From JAAYEL01 sp964344625 (GTDB lineage Bacteria > Bacillota > Clostridia > Tissierellales > Peptoniphilaceae), in the NCBI GenBank assembly GCA_964344625.1, contig CAYFNZ010000019.1, forward strand, positions 1-19,686: DNA of 19,686 nt, given 5' to 3'. A program made the position numbers and the translations under genes. Below are positions 7,713 through 16,100 of this stretch, one piece after another. A model generated the notes under the pieces. That model did not search any database, had not been told where the DNA came from, and saw nothing but the letters and a program-made list of their open reading frames with translations. Numbering within the stretch: the first letter of the stretch is position 1; each line of letters begins with the position of its first letter.

Positions 7713-9542
7713 ATGAAAATTACAAAACAGAATATAAAATATGTCATCCTTGACATAATAATAATATATGCTTCCTTGTATCTAGCCCTAATTTTAAGGT
7801 TTGGAAACAACATCCCAGCTAAATTTGACCAGGCATTTTACAAGGTGATACCATTTTTATTAGCTTTTAAAATCCTATCCTACACCTTTTTAGGAATTTA
7901 CACAGTTTATTGGAGAAATGCCAGTGTAAATGAAGCTTTTATGTTGACCTCTTCGGTTTTGGTAACCAGCATAATAACTTGGGCCTACTTCCTATTTTTT
8001 AGGTATTTACCAATTTCTATATTCTTTATAAGCATAGGTATGGAGCTAATCTTCACCGGCCTTGTAAGATTTATAGAAAGATACAAGTATGGGGCAAGCT
8101 TCCTAAGTAAGAACAGCCCTAACAACAAGAGGGTCATGATAGTTGGCGCAGGAGATGCAGGCGTTGCCGTATTAAACGAAATTGCAAGACATGGCAATGA
8201 ATATGGAAGGGTAGTTTCCTTTATAGATGATGACACTTCTAAGAAAGGCGCAACCATCAAAGGGGTGCCAGTAGATGGAAGTACAAATTTCATCGACAAG
8301 GTTGTGAAAAAAAAGAAAATCAACTCAATAATTTTTGCCATCCCATCAGTGTCTATGAAAAGAAGGGCTGAAATCCTTGACAAAATCAAAAAGTTAAATG
8401 TCAACGTAAAGGTAGTCCCTTCTATGTATGAGCTAATAAATGGCAAAATCGATATCTCTTCAGTTAGGGATGTCAGCATCGATGACCTATTGGGAAGAGA
8501 TCAAATAGTCCTAAATTCAGAATCCTTAAAATCCATGATTGAAGGAAAAACCATCCTGGTTACAGGTGGGGGCGGTTCAATAGGATCAGAGCTTTGCAGG
8601 CAAATCGCAAAATACAAGCCTAAAAAGCTAATAATCCTAGACATTTACGAAAACAATGCCTACGACATCCAACTAGAGCTTTTAAGAAAATACCCAGACC
8701 TAGACTTAGACGTATGTATAGAAAGTATTCGTGACAAGGACAGGCTGAGATTTGTCTTTGATAAATATAGACCAGACCTAGTCTTTCATGCGGCAGCCCA
8801 CAAGCACGTGCCATTGATGGAAGACTCATACATTTCAGCGATTAAAAATAACGTATTTGGAAGCAAAAACCTGTTAGAACTTGCCGATGAATTTAAGGTT
8901 AAAAAATTCGTAAATATTTCAACTGATAAGGCTGTAAATCCAACTAACATCATGGGGGCTACAAAGCGTATCATAGAAATAATGCTACAAACAATCAATT
9001 CCAAGTCAGAAACGGAATACGTTGCTGTTAGATTTGGTAACGTCCTTGGGTCTAATGGTTCAGTTATCCCCCTATTTAAAAAACAAATTAGCGAGGGCGG
9101 ACCTGTAACCGTAACCCATAAAGATATCATCAGATACTTTATGACAATCCCAGAAGCCTGCCAACTAGTCCTTCAAGCAGGAGCCATAGCAAGAGGGGGA
9201 GAAATCTTCATCCTAGACATGGGTGAACCAGTTAAAATCCTAGACCTTGCCGAAAACCTAATAAGGCTATCCGGCTTTGTGCCATATGAAGACATAGACA
9301 TTCAATTTACAGGCCTAAGACCGGGTGAAAAACTATTTGAAGAATTACTTTTAGACCTTGAAAAAAGTGATAAGACAGAGTTTGACAAGATATTTGTTGA
9401 AAAACCACAAAACCACGATGAATACCAACTTCAACAAACCCTATATAAACTAGGAAACCTTGTACACAACGGAAGCAAGGAAGAAGTAATTCAAGCAATC
9501 AAAGAACTAGTACCAGAATTTAACCACAAGGAAAATGATTAA
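7713..9542 (+). CDS. membrane UDP-HexNAc 4,6-dehydratase (PglF/WbpM/CapD family)
   Basis: Encodes 609 aa. Four transmembrane helices (about 10-28, 44-65, 72-94, 100-120) are followed by a first Rossmann-like domain with VMIVGAGDAGVAVL (about 139). The catalytic extended short-chain dehydrogenase domain begins with ILVTGGGGSIGSEL (about 281). The catalytic stretch STDKAVNPTNIMGATK (about 402) has Met where most relatives have Tyr in YxxxK, as described for the large WbpM/PglF enzymes. The reaction is NAD-dependent 4,6-dehydration of UDP-GlcNAc to the 4-keto-6-deoxy sugar, which the upstream aminotransferase would use. The start is ATG 7713, 6 nt after GGAG (7703-7706); ATG 7701 overlaps that site. 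The stop codon lies inside the first arm of a 21-bp hairpin that should end transcription. Confidence 0.92.
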   Translation: MKITKQNIKYVILDIIIIYASLYLALILRFGNNIPAKFDQAFYKVIPFLLAFKILSYTFLGIYTVYWRNASVNEAFMLTSSVLVTSIITWAYFLFFRYLPISIFFISIGMELIFTGLVRFIERYKYGASFLSKNSPNNKRVMIVGAGDAGVAVLNEIARHGNEYGRVVSFIDDDTSKKGATIKGVPVDGSTNFIDKVVKKKKINSIIFAIPSVSMKRRAEILDKIKKLNVNVKVVPSMYELINGKIDISSVRDVSIDDLLGRDQIVLNSESLKSMIEGKTILVTGGGGSIGSELCRQIAKYKPKKLIILDIYENNAYDIQLELLRKYPDLDLDVCIESIRDKDRLRFVFDKYRPDLVFHAAAHKHVPLMEDSYISAIKNNVFGSKNLLELADEFKVKKFVNISTDKAVNPTNIMGATKRIIEIMLQTINSKSETEYVAVRFGNVLGSNGSVIPLFKKQISEGGPVTVTHKDIIRYFMTIPEACQLVLQAGAIARGGEIFILDMGEPVKILDLAENLIRLSGFVPYEDIDIQFTGLRPGEKLFEELLLDLEKSDKTEFDKIFVEKPQNHDEYQLQQTLYKLGNLVHNGSKEEVIQAIKELVPEFNHKEND

Positions 9543-9615
9543 AAAAAGAAATCTTGTTAGCTGCGGGTCGCCCTATGAGCGAATTCCTCGCTGCACAAGA
9601 TTTCTTTTTTTAATC
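9537..9615 (+). terminator. large branched hairpin ending the amino-sugar operon
   Basis: A perfect 21-bp inverted repeat: 9537-9557 (GATTAAAAAAAGAAA then TCTTGT) pairs with 9595-9615. It begins inside the final codons of the dehydratase gene. The 37-nt loop can form two small hairpins, GGG-TCG-CCC (9565-9573) and AGCGA-ATTCC-TCGCT (9578-9592), giving a branched structure. The 3' arm ends in seven T residues, so it can act as an intrinsic terminator, and the symmetric A/T arms would allow termination on either strand. The loop is GC-rich compared with its surroundings. Confidence 0.75.
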
Positions 9616-9620
9616 AAAGT

Positions 9621-9639
9621 ATACTTTGGAGCGAAGTAT
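9621..9639. repeat. short hairpin between the two large hairpins
   Basis: ATACTT (9621-9626) and AAGTAT (9634-9639) flank TGGAGCG. The sequence just before, AAAGTATACTTT, is itself palindromic. Function unknown; it may belong to the same insertion as the hairpin at 9537-9615. Confidence 0.35.
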
Positions 9640-9645
9640 TATATG

Positions 9646-9714
9646 AAAAAAGTAAGGCCCTCGCCCGTGAGGTTGGCTTGTCCACTTTCCCACGTGCGAG
9701 GGCCTTACTTTTTT
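9646..9714. terminator. bidirectional terminator hairpin with conserved core (copy 1)
   Basis: A perfect 19-bp stem: six A then GTAAGGCCCTCGC (9646-9664) pairs with GCGAGGGCCTTAC and six T (9696-9714). The 31-nt loop closes further with CGTG/CACG. Read on the minus strand, 9666-9693 is a 28-nt core starting GTGGGAAAGTGG and containing CAAGCCAACC. It matches 25 of 28 positions of the hairpin after pyrE (19369-19396). The A-run and T-run allow termination in both directions. It lies upstream of the pyr promoter, so it isolates the pyr operon from read-through. Confidence 0.8.
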
Positions 9715-9763
9715 GTTATTTTGTTACTTTTCAATCTAATTTTTTAAATTATCTAAAATAATG

Positions 9764-9792
9764 TTGAAAAAATGTACCCATACTGATACAAT
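9764..9792 (+). promoter_or_regulatory. promoter of the pyr operon
   Basis: TTGAAA (9764-9769), 17-nt spacer, TACAAT (9787-9792). Start of transcription would be near 9799, leaving a leader of about 50 nt before pyrB. That leader is AT-rich and shows no terminator/antiterminator pair or obvious PyrR-binding stem-loop, only the ribosome binding site GGAGAGG (9832-9838), 10 nt before the ATG. The stretch 9715-9763 is AT-rich without recognisable features. Confidence 0.75.
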
Positions 9793-9848
9793 ATGATAGA
9801 TAAATTTAAGGATAGTTAAATATTAGCATTTGGAGAGGATTATTTTAG

Positions 9849-10745
9849 ATGAAAAAGTTCGATATTCTTACAATGGAACAATTTAGTGTGCAAGAGATCA
9901 GGGACCTATTGCACGATGCTTTTTTATTTTCTAATTCACATAAAGATTGGCAGTTGACTAGGAGTCGATTAGTTGCCAATCTTTTTTTTGAGCCTAGCAC
10001 AAGGACCCATTATTCCTTTGTTAGTGCTGAGCACCAGCTTGGGATAAAGGTTATTGACTTTCAGCCTTCTACTAGTTCTTTGAATAAGGGGGAGAGCCTT
10101 TATGACACCGTAAAGACCTTTCAGGAGATTGGTATGGATGCCTTGGTTATAAGGCACGTTAAGGATAGGTACTTTGATGAACTTAAGGATATATCTATAC
10201 CGATAATTAACGGCGGAGATGGGTCTGGCAACCACCCGAGCCAGTCGCTTTTGGACCTTTATACCATATATGAAGAATTCGGCAAGTTCGAGGACTTGAA
10301 CCTTTTGATTGTGGGAGACATCAAGCATTCTAGGGTAGCCCATTCTGATATTGATACCTTCCAGAGGCTGGGGGGCAAGGTTAAAATAAGCGGACCAGAG
10401 ATTTGGATGGATCAAAAAGACTTATATATCGACCTTGACGAAGGAGTCAAATGGGCTGATATTGTCATGCTTTTGAGGGTTCAAAATGAAAGACACCAAG
10501 ATGTCTTGGACTTGAAGGGTAGGACCTACCTTGAGGCCTATGGCCTTACAATCGAAAGAAAGAATATGATGAAAAAACATGCTATTATCATGCATCCAGC
10601 CCCAGTCAATAGGGGGGTAGAAATTGATGATAGCCTTGTAGAATGCAGTCAATCTAGGATATTTAGACAGATGAGAAACGGCGTATATGTTAGAAAGGCC
10701 ATGCTAAAGAAAGTGTTTGGTGAAGAATTTGAAGACCTTAATTAA
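9849..10745 (+). CDS. pyrB: aspartate carbamoyltransferase catalytic subunit
   Basis: Encodes 298 aa. It condenses carbamoyl phosphate with aspartate to carbamoyl-aspartate in the cytoplasm. Active-site residues are all present: S50-T51-R52-T53 in FEPSTRT, K80 of the mobile loop in SSLNKGES, R102, H129 and Q132 in NHPSQ, HSRVAH, LLRVQNER, and HPAPVNRG near the C-terminus. No pyrI regulatory subunit gene follows, so the enzyme should be the unregulated trimer type found in Bacillus. First gene of the operon, after a promoter at 9764-9792. Its end overlaps the pyrC frame. Carbamoyl phosphate would come from the carA/carB products two genes downstream. Confidence 0.97.
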   Translation: MKKFDILTMEQFSVQEIRDLLHDAFLFSNSHKDWQLTRSRLVANLFFEPSTRTHYSFVSAEHQLGIKVIDFQPSTSSLNKGESLYDTVKTFQEIGMDALVIRHVKDRYFDELKDISIPIINGGDGSGNHPSQSLLDLYTIYEEFGKFEDLNLLIVGDIKHSRVAHSDIDTFQRLGGKVKISGPEIWMDQKDLYIDLDEGVKWADIVMLLRVQNERHQDVLDLKGRTYLEAYGLTIERKNMMKKHAIIMHPAPVNRGVEIDDSLVECSQSRIFRQMRNGVYVRKAMLKKVFGEEFEDLN

Positions 10746-12015
10746 AAATGCAAGACTAGTAATAAAAGACAATGAAACAGATATTTTTGATATTTTAATT
10801 GAAGATGGGAAGATAGCTAAAATTGAGAAGAATCTGGATGAAAAAATAGATAAAGTTTATGACGCTAAAGAAAGACTGACCCTTCCAGGTGGAGTAGATG
10901 TACACGTGCACTTAAGAGAGCCAGGTTTTGAAAACAAGGAAACCATAAGGACTGGGACTATGGCCGCACTTAGAGGGGGTTATACAAGTTTAATGCCTAT
11001 GCCAAATCTTAAGCCAAATCCAGATTCGCTTGAAAATATTGAAAAGTATATGGCCATAATTGACAAAGATGCCCTTGTAAATGTCTTTCCTACCGCATGT
11101 ATTACAGAAAAATCACAGGGCAGAAAAGTAGTTGATATGAAGGCTATTAAAGATAGGTTTGGAATCAACGCCTTTACAGATGATGGGGTGGGAGTCCAAG
11201 ATGAAAAAATCATGCTTGAAGCCATGGAGAAGGCTAAAAAGCAAGATGGAATCATAGTGGCCCATACAGAAGACATGTCATATAGAAAGCCAAACTCATC
11301 AGTCCATGATGGGGCATTTGCCAAGGAAAATGGCTGGATAGGGATACCTTCTGAGACGGAATACAAGCAGGTCGAAAGGGACCTTGAGCTTGCCTATAGG
11401 ACTGGGGCAAAATACCATATCTGCCATATGTCTGCCAAAGAAAGTGTTGACCTTTTAAGAAAATACAAGAAAATGGGGGCGGATGTTTCAGGTGAAGTGA
11501 CCTGCCACCACCTACTTTTAATAGATGAAGATGTAAAAGACGCCAACTATAAGATGAACCCACCTTTGAGGACAAGGGAAGATAGGAAGGCTTTAATTGA
11601 GGGCCTTTTAGATGGGACTGTAGACTTTATAGCCAACGACCATGCCCCTCACACCAAAGAGGAAAAAGATAGGCCCATGGGCAAGGCTCCCTTCGGTATT
11701 GTGGGAATCGAGACAGCCATACCGCTAATTTACACAAATTTTGTTAAAAAAGGAACCTTTAGCTTAGAAGACTTCCAAAAATTTATAGCGGAAAAACCTG
11801 CCAAAAGATTCATGCTTGAAAACAAGGGGAAAATTAAGGTCGGCTATGATGCGGATATAATCGTGCTTTCAGATGAAGAAGTGACCATAAAAAAAGAAGA
11901 CTTTCTATCAAAGGGTAAAAATACACCTTTTGAGGGATACAAGGTCGTAGGATATCCGGTTTATACATTTGTAAATGGAAAATGCAATTTTGAAAAGGGG
12001 ACTGTAAATGACTAA
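10717..12015 (+). CDS. pyrC: dihydroorotase (class I)
   Basis: About 430 aa. It closes carbamoyl-aspartate to dihydroorotate. Metal ligands are visible: H63 and H65 in DVHVHLREPG, the Asp pair 155-156 in FTDDG, H183 (AHTED), H237 (HICHMS), and D308 in ANDHAPH. The presence of FTDDG places it with Gram-positive class I enzymes. There is no in-frame ATG near the start. Candidates are TTG 10717, GTG 10720 and TTG 10729, all inside the end of pyrB, with only weak ribosome binding sites (AAAG 10710-10713, or GGTGA 10719-10723). Translation is probably coupled to pyrB, and the exact start is uncertain by up to four codons. The stop overlaps carA as ATGACTAA. Confidence 0.96.
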   Translation: MVKNLKTLIKNARLVIKDNETDIFDILIEDGKIAKIEKNLDEKIDKVYDAKERLTLPGGVDVHVHLREPGFENKETIRTGTMAALRGGYTSLMPMPNLKPNPDSLENIEKYMAIIDKDALVNVFPTACITEKSQGRKVVDMKAIKDRFGINAFTDDGVGVQDEKIMLEAMEKAKKQDGIIVAHTEDMSYRKPNSSVHDGAFAKENGWIGIPSETEYKQVERDLELAYRTGAKYHICHMSAKESVDLLRKYKKMGADVSGEVTCHHLLLIDEDVKDANYKMNPPLRTREDRKALIEGLLDGTVDFIANDHAPHTKEEKDRPMGKAPFGIVGIETAIPLIYTNFVKKGTFSLEDFQKFIAEKPAKRFMLENKGKIKVGYDADIIVLSDEEVTIKKEDFLSKGKNTPFEGYKVVGYPVYTFVNGKCNFEKGTVND

Positions 12016-13129
12016 AAAAAGATACTTATTATTGGAAGATGGGACCTATTTCGAAGGCCACGCCCTAGGGGCTGACAACTTTAGGATTGGAGAGCTGGTA
12101 TTTAACACAAATATGGCAGGCTACCAAGAAATAATTTGCGACACATCAAACTGTGGCCAAATCATTGTAATGACCTACCCAATCATAGGAAATTACGGGA
12201 TAAACAGAGACGGTTTTGAAACGATTATCCCTTCAATCTTTGGCCTTGTAGTATCAGAACATTGTGAAGAACCTAGTAATTTTAGAAGCCAAATGACCCT
12301 AGATGACTTCTTAAAGATGAGAAATGTACCGGCTATCACAGACATTGATACCAGGATGCTTACAAGATACATCAGAAAAAACGGCAGCATGAAGGCTGTC
12401 TTGACAGATAGTCTAGAAGACCTAGATGGACAGATTAAAGAGATAAAAGACTATGAAATTCCAAAAAACTTTTTAGACATGGTGTCAATTACCAAACCAT
12501 TTCACATACCAGCATCTGGCAATAGGGTGGTCTTGATAGACTTTGGCTCCATAAATGAAATCTTAAAGGAACTGAATTTAAGAAAGATGGATATTACAGT
12601 TGTCCCATACAAGACCAGTCTAAAGGAGATAGAGTCCCTGCATACAGATGCTATAGTCTTGTCTAACGGACCTGGAAATCCAAACAATCTTACAGAAGAA
12701 ATTGACCTGGTAAAGCAACTTATTGGCAAGTACCCAATCTTGGGTATTGGTCTTGGCCACCAACTTTTGGCCCTTGCATCAGGAGCCAAGGTTGAAAAAC
12801 TTAAGGTCGGCCACAGGGGGGCAAACTACCCTGTAAAAAACCTTGAAACAGGGCTGACACAAATTGAAATAACAAATAACTCATATACAGTAGATATGGA
12901 AAGTTTGAAAAATACAGACCTAGAACTTTCATACATAGGGGCTGATGGAACCTGTGAAGGACTAGAAAACAAGGACAAAGGAATATTTTCTGTACAATTC
13001 TACCCTCACCCAATAATTGGAGACAGGCTATCAAACCATGTTTATGAAAAGTTTCTTTCAATCATAAACAAGGACAGGGGACTTGAAGTTAAAGAAAGAC
13101 AAGAAAAGAAGGAGGAAAAAAATGCCTAA
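12008..13129 (+). CDS. carA: carbamoyl-phosphate synthase small subunit, glutaminase site degenerate
   Basis: Encodes 373 aa, full length. The N-terminal CarA domain (1-155) is well kept: LVFNTNMAGYQEI, MTYPIIGNYGIN, ITDIDTR. The class I glutaminase domain follows (about 172-355) with SNGPGNP and LGHQLLALASGAK. In E. coli CarA the nucleophile is Cys269 in GICLGHQ; here the motif is GIGLGHQ, with Gly248 encoded by GGT at 12749-12751. H334 is kept, but the Glu of the usual HPE is Ile336, and the usual QNHG segment reads NNSYT (290-294). The glutaminase is therefore predicted inactive, while the fold and contact with CarB could persist. The reading frame is intact and starts at ATG 12008 after AAAGGGG, overlapping pyrC by 8 nt. 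It overlaps carB by 8 nt. Confidence 0.95.
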   Translation: MTKKRYLLLEDGTYFEGHALGADNFRIGELVFNTNMAGYQEIICDTSNCGQIIVMTYPIIGNYGINRDGFETIIPSIFGLVVSEHCEEPSNFRSQMTLDDFLKMRNVPAITDIDTRMLTRYIRKNGSMKAVLTDSLEDLDGQIKEIKDYEIPKNFLDMVSITKPFHIPASGNRVVLIDFGSINEILKELNLRKMDITVVPYKTSLKEIESLHTDAIVLSNGPGNPNNLTEEIDLVKQLIGKYPILGIGLGHQLLALASGAKVEKLKVGHRGANYPVKNLETGLTQIEITNNSYTVDMESLKNTDLELSYIGADGTCEGLENKDKGIFSVQFYPHPIIGDRLSNHVYEKFLSIINKDRGLEVKERQEKKEEKNA

Positions 13130-16100
13130 GAGAACTGATATTAAGAAGATTTTGGTGGTTGGCTCTGGTCCGATAATAATCGGTCAAGCTGCTGAATTTG
13201 ACTATTCAGGCTCTCAAGCATGTCAATCACTTAAAGAAGAAGGCTATGAAGTAATCTTGATAAATTCAAACCCGGCTACTATCATGACCGACTTAGAGAC
13301 AGCAGACAAGGTATTTATTGAGCCTCTAACAGTGGAATTTGCCTCAAGGATTATCCAAAAGGAAAGGCCAGATGCCATCTTGGGCTCTTTTGGGGGGCAA
13401 ACAGGCCTAAACCTGGTAGTTGAGCTTGCCGAAAGCGGCATACTTGAAGCAAATGGGGTTAAAATCCTAGGTACCACCCTTGAAGCCATTGAAAAGGCTG
13501 AAGACAGGGAAAAATTCAAGGAACTTATGATTGAATTAAATGAGCCTGTGCCAGACTCAATAACTGTAAATAAGGTGGAAGATGCAGTGGCATTTGCCGA
13601 AAAAATAGGCTACCCTGTGGTTGTAAGACCGGCCTTCACCTTGGGTGGAACTGGAGGGGGCTTTGCTAAAAATAGGGACCAAGTCATAGATATTACAAAA
13701 AATGGTTTGAAACTTTCTCCTATGCACCAATGCTTGATAGAAAAGTCTATAGCAGGCTACAAGGAAATAGAGTTTGAAATCATGAGGGATGCCAGTGACA
13801 ATGCCATCGCCATCTGCGGCATGGAAAATATTGACCCTGTCGGAATCCACACAGGGGACTCCCTTGTTGTTGCCCCTACTCAAACCCTTACTTCCTATGA
13901 AGTAAAGATGATGTCGGATGTGGCAAAAAGGATTGTAAGGGCCCTAGAAATCTGCGGCGGCTGTAATGTTCAACTTGCCCTAGACCCAAATTCCTACAAC
14001 TATTATGTAATAGAGGTAAATCCTAGAGTTTCAAGGTCTTCAGCCCTTGCATCTAAGGCTACAGGCTACCCTATAGCAAAGATTGCAGCAAAAACCGCTG
14101 TCGGTCTAAACCTTGAAGAAATCATAAATCCTGTAACAAAAACTAGCTATGCTTCTTTTGAACCAAGCATAGACTATATAGTTACAAAGATGGCCAGGTT
14201 CCCATTTGACAAATTTGACTCAGCAGACAGGAGGCTGGGTACTCAAATGAAGGCTACAGGCGAAGTTATGGCTATTGGAAGAAGCTTTGAAGAATCCTTC
14301 TTAAAGGCCATCAGGTCTATAGAAATGAAGGTTGACCACCTAGAAATGAACAACCTGCCAGACACTGAACAAGGCCTACTAGATAGGATAGACTTTAGGG
14401 ATGACACCAGGATATTTGCCATAGCCAAGCTTTTAAGAATGGGCTATGACCTAGAAAAAATCTATGAAGAAACCAAGATTGATAGGTTCTTCTTAAATAA
14501 AATCCTCCACATTATCAGGCTTGAAAAAGAGATGAGGGAAAATGTTAAGGATCTAGAAGTCTTAAGAAAGCTTAAGAAATATGGTTTTTCCGACTCCTAT
14601 ATAGCAAGAAATTGGAAGATGTCTGAAAATGACCTATATGACCTTAGAAAAGCAAATAAGATTATACCAGTCTACAAGATGGTTGACACCTGTGCGGCAG
14701 AATTTGAGTCGAATACCCCATACTTCTATTCAACCTATGCCATAGAAAATGAAAGCATAAGAAGCTCAAATAAAAAGGTAATAGTCTTGGGTTCTGGACC
14801 TATTAGGATTGGCCAAGGGGTTGAATTTGACTACGCCACAGTTCACTGTGTAAAAACCCTAAAGAAAATCGGCTATGAAGCCATAGTAATAAATAACAAC
14901 CCTGAAACCGTATCGACAGACTTTTCGATTTCAGACAAGCTATATTTCGAGCCCCTAACCCTAGAGGATGTAATGCATGTAATAGACCTTGAACAACCGG
15001 AAGGGGTAATAGTTCAATTCGGTGGACAAACAGCCATAAACCTAGCCCAAGGCCTACATGACAGGGGGGTAAAGATCCTTGGAACCAGCATCGACAACAT
15101 TGACAACGCTGAAGACAGGGATAGGTTTGAAGCCATGCTTAAAAAATTAGAGATCCCACAACCTAAGGGCATGACAGCATTTACCGTGGAAAGGGCCCTA
15201 GAAATAGCTGGCCAAATTGGCTATCCAGTCCTAGTCAGACCTTCATATGTCCTTGGGGGCAGGGCCATGGAAATAGTCCACAACGATGAAGATATGATAA
15301 AGTACATGGAAAATGCCATCCTTGAAATCACCCACGATTCTCCTATCTTAGTGGACAAGTATATAGTGGGTAGGGAGGTTGAAATTGACGCAATCTCTGA
15401 CGGGCATGATGTCTATATACCTGGAATTATGGAACATATCGAAAGGGCAGGTGTCCACTCTGGAGACTCCTTCTCAGTATTTCCATCCCAAAACTTAAAT
15501 GCCACAGTAATTGGTAAAATAGCGGAATACACCCAAAAAATCGGGGTTAACTTCAACTTTATCGGCCTATTTAACATCCAGTTTATAGTAGATAAAAATG
15601 ACGAAGTCTATGTCCTAGAAGTAAACCCAAGGTCATCAAGGACAGTTCCATTCTTGTCCAAGGTATCCAGTGTATCCATGGTGGACATAGCTACAAAGGC
15701 CATCATGGGCATTTCCCTAAAAGACCAAGGCTATAAGACAGAAGTTAAAGAAGCACCAAAGAGGATCCACGTAAAGGCTCCGGTCTTCTCCTTTGCCAAG
15801 TTAAGGTCAGTTGACCCGACCTTGGGACCTGAAATGAAATCAACTGGAGAGGCCCTAGGCTCAGATATTACCCTAGAAAAAGCCATCTACAAGGCCATGA
15901 TTTCAAGCGGTATAAAGATACCCTTGTTTGGGTCAGTCCTAATAACAGTATATGATGCAGACAAGCCTCAAGCCTTGGAGCTGGCAAAGAGGTTCCAAAG
16001 AATAGGATATTCAATTTATTCAACAGAAGGAACAGCAAAATACCTAATGGACCACGGCGTTTATGCAAGGTCAGTTAAGAAGGTAAATGACGGGGACCAA

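Noticed and set aside
7985..9130. Open frames antisense to the dehydratase gene
   Set aside because: Shadows of a well-conserved gene; no ribosome binding site and no recognisable family.
9535..9747. Small plus-strand open frame over the hairpins before pyrB
   Set aside because: It translates the two large inverted repeats, has no ribosome binding site and no protein-like composition.
9793..9848. PyrR-binding attenuator or riboswitch in the pyr leader
   Set aside because: The leader is about 50 nt, AT-rich, without a competing terminator or conserved aptamer sequence.
12749..12751. carA as a pseudogene
   Set aside because: Full-length frame with good ribosome binding site, conserved N-terminal domain and tight overlaps with its neighbours; only glutaminase residues are lost, which fits changed nitrogen use better than decay.
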